Positions 1-10,562 of a stretch of 64,000 bases of DNA are shown here, one piece after another. Source of the stretch: Stentor roeselii (Eukaryota > Ciliophora > Heterotrichea > Heterotrichida > Stentoridae); contig RSEH01000066.1 of NCBI GenBank assembly GCA_006503475.1, forward strand, positions 113,473-177,472, written 5' to 3'. The position numbers and the translations under genes were made by a program. Under the pieces are notes generated by a model, which worked only from the letters and a program-made list of their open reading frames with translations, was not told the origin of the DNA and did not search any database. Position 1 is the first letter of the stretch. Each line of letters starts with the position of its first letter.

Positions 1-1
1 T

Positions 2-145
2 AAGGATGAGTCGCAAAAAAAAGAAAATTTTTTCCTTGCTTGGGTTTTTAGCTTGATTGCTACCTTTTGTATGTGGTTAATGTGGGTTTGCTGTTATTTA
101 CACCAGATGAACCCTCTAGTAACCCCCGAAGTAGGACATCATTAA
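2..145 (+). CDS. V-type proton ATPase V0 subunit e, C-terminal part (cut by window edge)
   Basis: The frame is open from base 2 to a TAA at 143-145 and gives 47 residues; the 5' part lies outside the window. It contains a hydrophobic segment followed by a WLMWVCCYLHQMNPLVTP stretch. The pattern of a tryptophan-rich last helix, then Q-x-(N/H)-PL-x-x-P, is the hallmark C-terminus of the small V0 subunit e (Vma9/ATP6V0E), a two-helix membrane protein of the proton pump in acidic organelles. The gene is convergent with its neighbour, with stop codons only 11 nt apart. The assignment rests on this short motif, and the N-terminal helix cannot be checked. Confidence 0.6.
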   Translation, partial: KDESQKKENFFLAWVFSLIATFCMWLMWVCCYLHQMNPLVTPEVGHH

Positions 146-156
146 TAGTTAATAGT

Positions 157-363
157 CTAACTAACAAAAGAGTAAATCATTCCCGCAATGGTCAAAAAAG
201 CTAAAGCCAAGAACATTCCAATGCAAATAAAGTGAAACACATTCAATTTTTTAGGATGCGACTCTTCTTCCTCATCAGCCAAGACATGATTATGAAAAGA
301 GCTGTATCCCCAGGACATAGTCGAGTTGATCTGTTTGACTTCTTCCGAACGAGGAGATTCCAT
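157..363 (-). CDS. small tail-anchored membrane protein, unknown function
   Basis: This is a 68-residue frame from an ATG at 363 to a TAG at 157-159. The first 40 residues are polar, with an acidic run (ADEEEES). One hydrophobic segment of about 20 residues follows (residues 45-66), ending two residues before the C-terminus. That layout is typical of tail-anchored proteins of the ER or secretory membranes, or of small accessory subunits of membrane complexes. I do not recognise the family. Its start lies 41 nt from the stop of the RING gene, which is on the same strand and upstream in transcription. The compact position and good start support a real gene; the role is unknown. Confidence 0.6.
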   Translation of the reverse strand: MESPRSEEVKQINSTMSWGYSSFHNHVLADEEEESHPKKLNVFHFICIGMFLALAFLTIAGMIYSFVS

Positions 364-404
364 TTATCTGGACGAGAAAATTAATTCTTATTAAATTTTT
401 ACCC

Positions 405-1124
405 TCATTCCTTTTTCACAAACTTCATCAAGCTCTTCACTGCCAGACTCGAAGTATTCTTCACAGCACTAAAAAGACCAGTCTGAGCCTTGGAGCCGAT
501 ATTCGATAAAAAATAAGCCCCACCGATTAAAGAAGCAGTGACAAGAGCGACTTGTTCATATCCAAAATTTTGTTCATTCTTTTTTTTACAACTTTTCGAT
601 CTTTTTCTTTTTTTCTCATGGTTGAAATTTCTGGTGGTTTTCGCAAGTTTTGAATGATTTTCAGGTTTTTTTATTATTGGGGAAATAAGAGGATTTTTGA
701 ACATCTTTTTTTCTGAATGGCTTGGGTAGAGATACTCGGTGTTTATAGAGCCGATTGTTTCGTTTTGCATCTCAATTTCGTCTTTTGGGTCTTTGGAAAA
801 TCGTTGGTCTTTGGGAACTTCTAAGAAATTCACTTGTTTTTTTGGAGTCTTTAAAATTGGAGTTTGAGTTTTGACTTGGGGCTTTGGATGATGTTTTTTG
901 TCTTCTTTTCCTGATTTTCGGCTGGAGTGCTTTAGAAGGAATAGGTCGAGCTTACAATTCTCGAACTTTATAAACGTGTTGTCGAATGGACAAAAAAAAC
1001 ACCGCTCGGAATAGATCCGCTTTGATATGCACTTTGCGCAGAGGTTGTGCCCGCATGGGAGGATGAAGGGCTTTTGAGACTCGCTGTATGGGTTTTGGCA
1101 TCCTTTACAGATCACGTGATTCAT
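405..1124 (-). CDS. RING-finger protein with C-terminal membrane segment
   Basis: The product is 239 residues with an ATG at 1124 and TGA stop. An N-terminal RING-type zinc finger shows C6-x2-C9, C24-x-H26, C29-x2-C32 and C42-x2-C45, with the PCGHNLC core. This fold usually recruits an E2 for ubiquitin transfer. The middle (about residues 70-185) is low-complexity, lysine-rich and probably disordered. A hydrophobic stretch near residues 192-210 (VALVTASLIGGAYFLS) is followed by a basic tail, suggesting a membrane-anchored E3 ligase. No substrate domain is visible. It is transcribed divergently from the Cdc14 gene across a 215 nt spacer. Ligase activity is inferred from the finger only. Confidence 0.75.
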   Translation of the reverse strand: MNHVICKGCQNPYSESQKPFILPCGHNLCAKCISKRIYSERCFFCPFDNTFIKFENCKLDLFLLKHSSRKSGKEDKKHHPKPQVKTQTPILKTPKKQVNFLEVPKDQRFSKDPKDEIEMQNETIGSINTEYLYPSHSEKKMFKNPLISPIIKKPENHSKLAKTTRNFNHEKKRKRSKSCKKKNEQNFGYEQVALVTASLIGGAYFLSNIGSKAQTGLFSAVKNTSSLAVKSLMKFVKKE

Positions 1125-1339
1125 GTTTATATAGAATCAGAGTTTTAAATATTTCTAATCCCAAGCAAATCCTCTATAAAATCATTTCAAAAGCCCATCC
1201 TAACCAAATCAAAATCCATCAAAATACAAAATCCAAATCCCATCATTCAACTATTTCATCCTTTTCCTCCACAATCAATCTCAAAATTTCGAATTTGAAG
1301 CAAAAATCATTTCACTCCATTTTCACTCGCTGATAAAGA
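1125..1339. promoter_or_regulatory. shared divergent promoter region
   Basis: This 215 nt AT-rich spacer separates the start codons of the RING gene (minus) and the Cdc14 gene (plus), so both promoters must lie here or inside the genes. It is strongly C/A-biased on the plus strand. No recognisable box was identified. Confidence 0.4.
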
Positions 1340-2716
1340 ATGTCAGTTAATTCAAAAGATGTGAAAGACTTGACAATAATCGAAAGTAAATTCTAAGCAG
1401 GTCGATTATTTTGGAGTACACAAGACCGGAAAGCCGAAGACAACCTGATAATTTTAAATTCCGATCGAGAGTTTAAATATCTTGCCTTTTGTAACGAAAT
1501 CGGACCTGTCGACATAAACATCACTTACAAGTTTTGCAAGAAACTTGAAGGGCTCTTGAATGATCCACAACATGAAGGTAAAAAAATCGTGCATGTTACT
1601 TCTCCGCATCCTAGTAAAAAGTCTAACTCGGCTTACTTGATGGGCGCTTTTTGTATTATAGTTTTAAAACGATCTGCTTTGCAGGTGACTGAAATGTTTT
1701 CTAATGTTCCTGTAAGGTTTAGAGATGCTTCGGAAGGAACTTGCCACTTTTTTTTGTCACTTTCAGACTGCTTCCAAGGTCTAGAGCATGCGATTCGTCG
1801 TAACTGGTTCAACTACCTCACCTTCGATTCACCCTTCTACGAGCACTACTCCAAACCTTCAAACGGTGACCTAAACTGGTTAATCCCAGGTCAATTCCTC
1901 GCTTTTTCCAGTCCAAAAAGCGATTCAGAGCCATTATCTCGAAATTCAAAGCTTCCAGCATCAAAATACTCAGAAATCCTTTCAAACCTTTCAATAAAAA
2001 CAGTAATCCGTTTAAACAAAGCCAAATACGAGCCATCTCATTTCACAAATTCAAAAATAAGCCACTACGACCTACACTTCAAAGACGGAAGTGTTCCTTG
2101 CCTAGAGCTCGTCGACAGGTTCATCGACATCTGCTCGTCAAACCAAGGAGCAGTTGGAGTCCACTGCAAAGCAGGCCTGGGTCGTACAGGAACTTTAATC
2201 GGCTGTTACAGTATAAAAATCTTCAAATTTCCAGCTTCAGCCTTCATCGCCTGGTGTCGACTTTGCAGGCCTGGAAGTGTTTTAGGTCCTCAACAGCAGT
2301 TTTTGATAGACTACGAAGATTCAGTCAAAAATAAGAAAAAATTCTGTCTTTCAACTGTTGGAATCGATTCAACTAAAGCAGTCCTCGGAGACCAAAACCA
2401 AGGGTTGAGACTTTTACAGGCGAAGAAGAGAAGAAGTGAAAGTATTTCAGAAGTTTCTAGTGTTGATATTAACACTCCTGTTAAAGATGAGGATTTCAAG
2501 GTGGAGAAGAAGGAAAATGAAAAAAGTTGTCAGAAGGATGGATTTAAAACACCTGAAAAAAGATGTAGATTTGGATATGAAATTGGAAAACTCTGTGCCA
2601 AGAGGTATAATGGGAAGTATCGCAATGCTTTTTTCTATGAATCTGCTGGGAAGAACTTGAAAACGAATAGAATTTATAAAATACTTTATGGAGCTAACGA
2701 TGAAGATATTAATTAA
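1340..2716 (+). CDS. CDC14: Cdc14-type dual-specificity protein phosphatase
   Basis: Exon 1 is 1340-1385. A 15 nt intron, GTAAATTCTAAGCAG, occupies 1386-1400, and exon 2 is 1401-2716. The product is 453 residues. Removing the intron joins a clear Cdc14 N-terminus (SRLFWST, matching the family's RLYF start) to the long downstream frame. The catalytic P-loop is HCKAGLGRTG at about residues 273-282 (Cys nucleophile, Arg), and the family WCRLCRPGSVLGPQQ segment follows. Cdc14 dephosphorylates CDK sites at mitotic exit and acts at centrosomes or basal bodies and cilia. After about residue 370 the tail is charged and variable. The stop lies 5 nt from the stop of the convergent CHD gene. The exon 1 ATG is preferred because the long frame otherwise lacks the N-terminal domain start. 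Confidence 0.9.
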
Positions 2717-2721
2717 AGTTC

Positions 2722-5700
2722 TTAGTGTTTGCTTAAAAATGAAAGCTCAGTGTTTTGATCTGGAAACATCGGTGATTGAGGAATTTCGATGTTGTTTACC
2801 TCTGGAAGTTTCTTTTGTTTCCACTCGTTTGAGTGACGCTCGCAGAGAGTCTTTCGTCCCCAAGGCCCGCTGCCCCAGTTTGACTTGCGTGCGCCGCAGT
2901 ATCTGCACCATTCAAGGCCGTAAGTGCTGTAGTCCACCTCTTCAGGCGGTCTTAGCCCATGCTTTAAATAAACCTCTTCTGAAGCTTTTTCTATTTTCAT
3001 CTGTGTATCTTCTGAAGCCCTTCCTTTTCCTTTCTCTGTTTTTTTCACCTTTTCTCGAATTTTTTTACCTTCAGGTTTATCAATTTCCATCATTTCTGCT
3101 TTTGCAAGATTTTCAACTTCTTCTTTTTTTTCCTTCTTTTTTTTCCCTTCCCTATTTTCCCTATTTTCCCTATTTTCTCTATTTTCTCTATTTTCCCTAT
3201 TTTCCCTATTTTCCCGAGTTTTACTTTCCTTATTTTCTGTGTTTTTTTTACCTTCTTCTTCTTTTTTCCTTTTTTTCACTCCAGGAGGTTTGGCTTCTTC
3301 AACAAGGCTTAAATTTGTGAATTTCTGTGAAAATTCATTGAGTTTCGCTTTAAGTTGAATGACGATTTCTTTCATTGCAAGCTTCTGAGAAGTGTAGACT
3401 GGTGGCCTGCAGGGTTGTTTATGCTGATGACAGACGATGAACTTTTTGTTGAGTCTTACAACGTTGCGGGTGTAGCAGCGAAGGTGATAAGCAGTCGGAC
3501 AGCGGGTGCACTGAAGGAGAGCCTTGGAATTTCCCGCATTTTTACACTGAACACAATAATGCCAAGGACATATAAACCTTTTTTTCGGTTTTTCCTGCAA
3601 ACAACTGACATGATAGAACTTTCCACAGCTACTTAAAGAGCACTTCACAACACCTTCTTGAGTTTTATCTTCTAAATTCTGCAAAAAAACAGCTTTTTTC
3701 CCACATGTGAAGCAACTTGCAGTGTTAGCGACACAATCCCGACATTTCCACCCAAGACTATCTAAAACATTAACCTCTTCATTTTCAGGTAAGTTCCCAT
3801 CATGGTTCGGGTCAAGTTCTTTATTTTTACATTTGACATGAAAGCCTCTTCGACAAGGTCCCGCACAAACAAAGCGAACGCCTTCTTTTTCACAATGAAC
3901 ACAAAGAATGCCTGACCCTCCAAAACTTGTAACTTTTCTTTTTCCTGAGTTATCAGGTCCTTCTTCTTCACTGTCACTGACGAGTTTAGGTTCATCAACT
4001 TTTAAAATCCTGTTGAACCTGCGATTAGGTCGAGTAAGTTCATTCATCCATTTAGAAGCGGATTGTCTTTTCACTCGAGGAAAGACTTTATTTTGTGTGA
4101 CTTGATATAAAAGTGTAGTGAGTACATCTTCATCTTCATTGTTGCCCTCCATCGAATTACGTCCTGCGACTACATCATTGACAGCGAGTTCTAATTCTTC
4201 AAAGAACTCTTCACATTGAACAGTGGCATCAAAGCTCCTGTCATTCATTTTCGTGAGAAGTCTCGAAGACAGTGAAGTCTGAGGAGGTAAAATCTTATTC
4301 CAGAAGTTCGGATCATCAATGTTAATACTTGTATCAGCTCCATGTGAAACAAATGAAGACTTGCTGAAGCTATAACATCGATTAATCACATTATAGTTCA
4401 CTACTCGACTCGCTTGTAATATTTCATCAATGTTACTTTCAAAGAACTGTTGACTTTTACTAGAGTCTTCTTCAAGTATGCTATAAGCGCCGTATTTCAA
4501 AAGATTTTCTATTTCTGTCTTATTTTCTTTTGCAAAGACAGCCTGGTCCAAGCCTAACTTTTTAGAAGCTCTTTCAAACATCTGCGCTTCGTAAGTTCGA
4601 GCTGTGACCAGGCGGTAGACTTGAACTTCTTCTGTCTGGCCTATTCGATGCGCTCGGGCCGTCGCTTGGACGTCGTTTTGAGGGTTCCAGTCACTGTCGA
4701 AAATTATGACCACTTGGGCGGACGTCAGGTTTATTCCTAGACCCCCTGCTCGAGTTGATAGAAGAAAAACGTCGATTTGTTGGTCGTTTGTGTTGAATCT
4801 CTCGATTGAGGCTGTTCGGTCTGATGCTTTCACTGAACCGTCTAGACGTTCGTATTTGTAGGACTTTGCATGAAGGTATTCTTCTAGTAAGTTAAGCATT
4901 TGGGTAAATTGGGAAAAAATTAGGACTTTTTTTCCTTGACTTTTTAGCTTTGGAAGGAGTTTGTCGAGTAATACCATTTTTCCTGAACTTTCAACCATTT
5001 TTTTTATTTTTTCATCTTCGCTTAAGGATGTGGATAGGCTTTGTTGAACACCTTTAATCATATAAGGATGGTTGCAACATTTTCTTAACTGCATTTCCAT
5101 GTTGCTTAACTGTGGAGTCGCCGTACCTTTACATAAGAAATTTCTATTTCTCTCATATATTGCTCGATAATAAGTCTTCTGTAAATTTGTAAGTTCCACA
5201 TCAATAATCGTCTCTTGTAAAGGCGGGATACTTTTTTCCACCTCTTCTTTCAACCTTCTTAACAAATAAGGACGAATATTTTGTTGAAGTTCTTCGACCT
5301 GCTCATGAGTTTCAAGGTTTCCATATCTTTGAAGGAACTGAGGAAGACTCGAAAATTCATGAGGCTCGATAAAGTTCAAAAGACTCCAAAGTTCTTCTGT
5401 GTTATTTTGAAGTGGAGTTCCAGTCATCAACAGGAATCGTTTACAAGAAAGTTCTTTAAGAAACTGTAAAATTTTCGCATGTTTATTCTTCAGTCGATGA
5501 GCTTCATCAATAACAATCATCTGAAAAGGAATTTCAGTGAAAAACTTAGAATAATCCTGCATGAAGACCTCAAAAGAAGTGACAAGAATATTAAACTTGA
5601 CAAGTCTTGACTTATCTGAAAGTCCTCCTCTTTTCATGACATCTGTGAAGAAAAGTTCAAATTTCCTGCACATGTCTCTTCCTTCAGAGCCGTTGGTGTC

Positions 5701-7273
5701 ATGATAAATGACGGTGTTTAAAGCAGTCCAGTCCTCAGCAGTTTTTTTCCAATGTGCCAGGGTGGTGAGGGGGGCGAGGACGAGGTAAGGTCCTCTTAAC
5801 TTGAAGCCAGTGGCCAGGGTGTTAATAAAAGAAATGGCTTGGACAGTTTTACCAAGTCCCATTTCATCTGCTAAGATACTGTTTCTTTTACTTGACCAGT
5901 TGTGAAGAAGCCAGTTAAGTCCAGCGACTTGATACTCTCGTAGTTGTCGGTTATCACGGAACAACGGCGACTTCGACATCGAGTGAATAGAAGTCCGGTG
6001 GTCGTATGTCGGGAAGTCTAAAGAAGACAACAGTCCTAAAACTTGAGCACTTTTCGGATTGTAACGTTTTTTATCACTCATCAATGAGACCAGTCTTGAA
6101 AAGTTGTTGTTTAAGTCAGTCATTTCTTGTCGAACTACTGTGTCAAGTGCTTTGTTGAACTTGTAAAAATCACTGATCTTGTCAGGACACCTCAAAAGAG
6201 ACTCAGGTTCCCATGACACGTCAGAGTACGACAAATTTTTCCATTTTACCAGAAAAAGCTTATCAACTTCACTTTCCAAGTTAAATCCAAGTAGTTCTTC
6301 TTGATTCAGATGTTGTTCATTAAGACTCGCGTCTTCTTCTTCCTCAGCTTTCGTGAATTCATTAACGTCCAAGTCAGTAGTAAGTATATCAGGATTATTC
6401 ACATCAACTCCAGGTACAAGAGTCACCCATCGAAGTGAATACTTTCCAAACTCCTCATTATGCCAAATTTTATAATAATGTATCGCAAGTTGTCTTAAAG
6501 TATCACAAATCACTCGAATATCATCAAGTCGATCAGGCACACAAAGCTGACAGTTCTTAAAAACAAAGCCCAAGTCCTTCCAAAACTCAATTGGAAACGC
6601 GTAATAACTATTAAAAAGTCGATTGTGAATCGTGGTAAAGTCCATCGGGTACTTCGTCTTAGACAAGTAAAATTCACCTCCTTCCATGCATGCCTCGATC
6701 GGGTACAGAAAAGGTATTCCATAAGTAAACCCGTTCTTTCTGAAGTTCATGAGCTTTGAAAGGATCAGTGCACATTTTCCTTGCCATTTATCAACAATCT
6801 GGCAGGCTTGTCTCGGATGAATTACAGGGAAAATTTCTGTGGTGCATAATACTCGGTCGACTTCTGTGAAGCTTGGGTCGAAAAACTTGTTTTCCTCTGG
6901 CAGGACTCGATTTAGTCTGTCTTTCAAAAAGCGATTCAGCTTCACTTTCCCGTTTCTGCCTTCTTCGCAGACCTCTTTCTCAGTGAGCCATTGCAAATGA
7001 AGATGTGACATCTGCTTGTACTTGACTAGATACCTTTCGTCGCGAAATCCAAGGATTTGATCGATTGGAGGATTGAGGACAACTTTCCAAGGGCCGATTC
7101 CTGGAAGTTCTTCCGCGTTGGCTTCTTCTTCGCTTTCTGAGTCGGGCACTATGTACCTAAGTCAAGTCTTACTTTCGCTCTGTTCTTGTGCGTTGTGACT
7201 GTCTTCTTTGACCGCTTCTTGGCTTAAATACGCCATAGTCAGAATTATCGTCAGAATCAGTGTATACACTCAT
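2722..7273 (-). CDS. CHD-type chromatin remodelling ATPase with bromodomain, PHD fingers and GATA-like finger
   Basis: Exon 1 is 7173-7273 (ATG at 7273). A 16 nt intron, GTAAGACTTGACTTAG, lies at 7157-7172, and exon 2 is 2722-7156. The product is 1,511 residues. Domains in order are: acidic N-terminus; chromodomain 1 (about 60-100); a bromodomain-like segment (about 155-268, with KYPMDFTTIHNRL and a FKNC helix); chromodomain 2 (about 320-356, LVKWKNLSYSDVSWEP); and a SNF2 ATPase (about 440-960) with DEMGLGKT, DEAH at 584-587, STRAGGLGIN and AHRIGQ. Two or three PHD-type Cys/His clusters follow (about 1110-1240), then an Arg-Glu-Asn triplet tract and a terminal WCRYC...WGSGPWG...LCERH finger resembling a GATA finger. 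It should slide or evict nucleosomes in the nucleus. A bromodomain between the chromodomains and PHDs at the C-terminus are unusual for CHD proteins. The second Asn of the bromodomain (YN) is not visible. Confidence 0.9.
3150..3215 (-). repeat. 9-nt tandem repeat encoding Arg-Glu-Asn triplets
   Basis: About seven copies of a nonamer (TATTTTCCC on the plus strand, with a TATTTTCTC variant) lie inside the CHD gene and encode a run of Arg-Glu-Asn triplets at about residues 1347-1370, in a disordered charged linker. Such arrays commonly change copy number by slippage. Confidence 0.85.
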
Positions 7274-7913
7274 CCCTTTTACAAAATATGAATTAATGGA
7301 TGATATTTCGCTTACAGAGCCCTTAATTTTCAGCGGATTTTTAGGATTTTCAAGAAATCTTTGAGCTTGGGATGAAGGGGTTTAAGATTTTTTTTAGATT
7401 ATTGTTTAAATGATAAAGTTTGGGTAGTCCTGTTCTAGATTTCGTTTCTGCTAAGTTTACTCCTCTTGTCGTCGATTAAGGGCAGTTGTTAGAGTTCTCA
7501 TTGTGATAACTTGGATGAAGGATCAGGTAAATGGAGCCAGTTTTCAAAATTTCAACAGAGTTGAATATATTTATTATAATTTTAGGAAGGATTAAATAAT
7601 ACCTGCTAGAATCACAAAAAGAAGAATAATTTTCGATATGCAGAATTGATTTATATTTGTAAGATTTGAATTGAATTTTACATTTATGAGAAATTTTACA
7701 GGTGGAATGGCTGAAAGAGAGAAGAGATCAGGCGATGATGAAGTGAAACTAAGAAAACTTTGAATTAGAAGCTAAGAAATATATTCTAACTAAAAATGAA
7801 GGAACTAAATTTAGGGAATTAAACATTTAAACGCATAATCAGGATTGAGCTTTGATTTAGATCAAAGTATGAAACCATGATTCGAATTCACATTATCTGA
7901 ATTACAAGACTAT
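7274..7913. other. intergenic, AT-rich, possible decayed coding trace
   Basis: This 640 nt stretch lies between the CHD start and the stop of the next minus-strand gene. No long frame is present. Bases 7708-7840 on the plus strand read like charged protein (an ATG-led MAEREKRSGDDEVK, then a stop and further Lys/Glu-rich sequence), but I could not join it with any 14-16 nt intron. The CHD promoter should be in the first part. Confidence 0.4.
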
Positions 7914-10562
7914 CTAAATATTTCTAGTTGATAATAGTTCACATATCTGAAGTGCGGTAATACTTTTACCAGCTCTGCAATCCCAAAACTCTGAACCTTG
8001 CTTTCTTAGCACTAAACTCACACCTTCCAACATCTTAAAATCCGAGTTTTCCTGAACAAAAACCACAGAATCCTGCTTAAACAACTTATAATTTTTCCTA
8101 ACCTTTGTAGTATGAAACCTGACTTTGTTATTATGATAAACTTTAGCCGGTACCCAAAACTCATCCTCTTTCGGATCACAAAAAATAGTAGCCGGAACAA
8201 CTCTTCCTTCATTCCTCTGATCCATAAGAATTTTTTCAATCTTCAAGAAATACTCATAATTTTCATTATAGTCCAAAGTAATAAAATTTCCAATTAACCT
8301 TGGTAGTTCCTCTTCACTACTAACAAAAGCAACAATAGCCCATCCTTGATTCATGAGTTCCTGAGCAACATTCCATTCCCTTTGGACCAAAGCGACTTTA
8401 GAGTGATTTTCAATGAAGATAATGACACGGTCCTTGACCTTGACATAGCTGAACTCTCCACAGAGCTTCAAGCATTGTTCAGTGATGACGTTCATAGTTG
8501 GGACTCCCTCATCCCAGCTGACGTTTCCTTCTTCCTGGGCCAAGTTACTAGAGGGGTCCATGGGAAGGTCAGACACATAATAAAGGAACCTGGTGGGGAC
8601 TGTTTCTTTCAAAAGTGACTGCTCGATTCCTTGCTGAATGGCCTGGGCAAAGTAACATCCTTCCATTTCAAGTCCGACACAGCCTTCGATATGTTTGTAG
8701 TACTTTAACAGCTTTTTATTCTGAAGAATAGTTCCAGCTACTGTCAACATCGGCCCTTTGTGGACCTTCAGGCCCAGGTCTTCGAAGAACTTTGGACTGA
8801 TCCCTGTTGGATTTACTAGAGTTGTTCCTTTCGTGCCCATATCGTGAAATTTAGTCGATATCAAAATGTCTTTACGATCACCGACAAGACCTCCAGCTTT
8901 ACCAATAAAAGAAAAGGAGTCAATGCAGTTATCGAATAACAAGTTAAAGCATTTTATGATGTCAAAACCTTGTTTTCCAAAAGTATATCCAATGTTTATT
9001 ATCAGGTGCATTGGACTCTTACTTGGAATGTCTTTACTTTGAAGCTTCTGCACGTTGACGATAAGGACTTTGACTCCTGTCATCTCAGTTTCTTCAATGT
9101 TGACGATTCCGAAGTCTGACTCTAGTTGACGTTTGACTTCTTCTTGTTCTGGGAATTTTTTGAAGTAGTAAAAAGCTGCTGCGAATAACTTGTCGGATTC
9201 TTTGAAGAAATTTGAAGTTTTTAACTTGATTTCTGACCTTTCAAGCCATTTTAATATTTTCGCTTTGTGGAAACGGTAATAAGGAGATATCAGGTTTAAG
9301 AGGGTTCTTGTGCTGCCTTGGACTACGTCGACTACTAGACCTTTTTTGTTGGCTTCTGAAATTGAAATGTCTGCACTTAAGGCTTTTTGGCAACCTTTCC
9401 AAAGGGTCTCTGCCCATCTTTCACTTGGGCCTGATCTTAGGTTGGCTGCTGTTGAGGTTACTATTATTCGGTAGTCCTCGTGATGGAGGACGATGTTTCT
9501 GATGTTTTCTACTGTTTTGCCTTTCCACATTTCTTGGAGTCCTTCCATTTCTTGACTTTCTAGAGGTAAACATTCAAGTGATTCGCTGGCCATCAAAGAG
9601 CTTAAAACATTAGGAAACTTAAGTTTCCTTCTCAACTTCTTAGCCTCAATATAATGAATGCACAAGTTAGACAACAAATCATTTAAATCTGATTCCATAT
9701 CTCTTAAAACAATCACATCTTTTCCCAATAAAGTTCTATAAGTATTCCTCTTCCTAGCAACTGAATAAATTTCCACAATTCTATCATCTTCCTGAAGTAA
9801 ATCAGGAAGACTCATAGTAAGATGATAAACAAAAGTGCTTGTCAAATTTTCAGGAAGTCTTTGAATCGCATATTTCCAGGCAGCGATATCTAAATTAACT
9901 GATTTTGCATTCGAATGCAAAGAAGCCTTGATTTTCTTATAAATCTTTACAAGTTTAACCATATCAATAGTCCCAATATTCCCCCCATCCGCGGTGAAAC
10001 TCATGAAATTTTCAAGTGCAGAGAAGACTTTCTGCTTATAAAGCATATTTCTTCCTAAAATCATAGTAAACTGCTTTTCACAATTAAGTAACTGAAAGAA
10101 AGTACTCGTTGAAATCTGCATAATCTTCGTGGAAATCGTTGCAGTGACTATAGAATAGTTAGTCTTCCCGAATAGACAAGCATCTGCTCCAAAGCTGTCG
10201 CCTTCTTTCAAGATTTCGCAGTAGTTCGATTTAGGGTCCACTGCGAAGACCTCTCCTTCAATGAGAAGCATCATGTTATGGTCTTGGGTCTTTTTTCCCA
10301 TTACTTCGATTTCGATGCCGTTGATTTCTAAGAACTTGGAAGTTGACTTTATTAGCTCTCGCTCGTCTGTGTTTAGGTAAATGAATGGAGATTTTGTTGT
10401 GAGGATTTTGTCGATCACTGAGAGGTTGTAACTGATTTCTTGGATTTTTGGCACGGATTGCATGTATTTTTCGAGGTTTTCTTTGGATCCTCTTGATAAT
10501 ATCTTTCCTTTTAAACGCATTTTTTCGATGACACCGATTATCTTTAGGTCTGGTCTTTCCAT
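7914..10562 (-). CDS. cyclic-nucleotide-binding-like domain fused to nucleoside phosphorylase-like domain
   Basis: This is an uninterrupted 882-residue frame with an ATG at 10562 and TAG stop. Residues of about 45-165 look like a cNMP-binding beta-roll, including LKEGDSFGADACLFG and a following beta-strand. The phosphate-cassette Glu and Arg of the family (FGE...R-x-A) are Ala and Tyr/Ser, so nucleotide binding is doubtful. The middle (about 170-500) is not recognised. Residues of about 505-690 resemble the purine/uridine phosphorylase and MTA/SAH nucleosidase superfamily: an IGKAGGLVGD glycine segment, an NPTGISP loop and VGLEMEGC, corresponding to the D/E-MEG purine and ribose site. The last 190 residues have another alpha/beta pattern. 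A nucleoside-cleaving or sensing enzyme is plausible; the substrate cannot be read. No signal or membrane segment is seen, suggesting a soluble protein. Confidence 0.65.
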   Translation of the reverse strand: MERPDLKIIGVIEKMRLKGKILSRGSKENLEKYMQSVPKIQEISYNLSVIDKILTTKSPFIYLNTDERELIKSTSKFLEINGIEIEVMGKKTQDHNMMLLIEGEVFAVDPKSNYCEILKEGDSFGADACLFGKTNYSIVTATISTKIMQISTSTFFQLLNCEKQFTMILGRNMLYKQKVFSALENFMSFTADGGNIGTIDMVKLVKIYKKIKASLHSNAKSVNLDIAAWKYAIQRLPENLTSTFVYHLTMSLPDLLQEDDRIVEIYSVARKRNTYRTLLGKDVIVLRDMESDLNDLLSNLCIHYIEAKKLRRKLKFPNVLSSLMASESLECLPLESQEMEGLQEMWKGKTVENIRNIVLHHEDYRIIVTSTAANLRSGPSERWAETLWKGCQKALSADISISEANKKGLVVDVVQGSTRTLLNLISPYYRFHKAKILKWLERSEIKLKTSNFFKESDKLFAAAFYYFKKFPEQEEVKRQLESDFGIVNIEETEMTGVKVLIVNVQKLQSKDIPSKSPMHLIINIGYTFGKQGFDIIKCFNLLFDNCIDSFSFIGKAGGLVGDRKDILISTKFHDMGTKGTTLVNPTGISPKFFEDLGLKVHKGPMLTVAGTILQNKKLLKYYKHIEGCVGLEMEGCYFAQAIQQGIEQSLLKETVPTRFLYYVSDLPMDPSSNLAQEEGNVSWDEGVPTMNVITEQCLKLCGEFSYVKVKDRVIIFIENHSKVALVQREWNVAQELMNQGWAIVAFVSSEEELPRLIGNFITLDYNENYEYFLKIEKILMDQRNEGRVVPATIFCDPKEDEFWVPAKVYHNNKVRFHTTKVRKNYKLFKQDSVVFVQENSDFKMLEGVSLVLRKQGSEFWDCRAGKSITALQICELLSTRNI

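Noticed and set aside
1818-2499. Antisense and alternate-frame open stretches within Cdc14
   Set aside because: Overlap a strongly supported coding exon; compositions are frame shadows without motifs.
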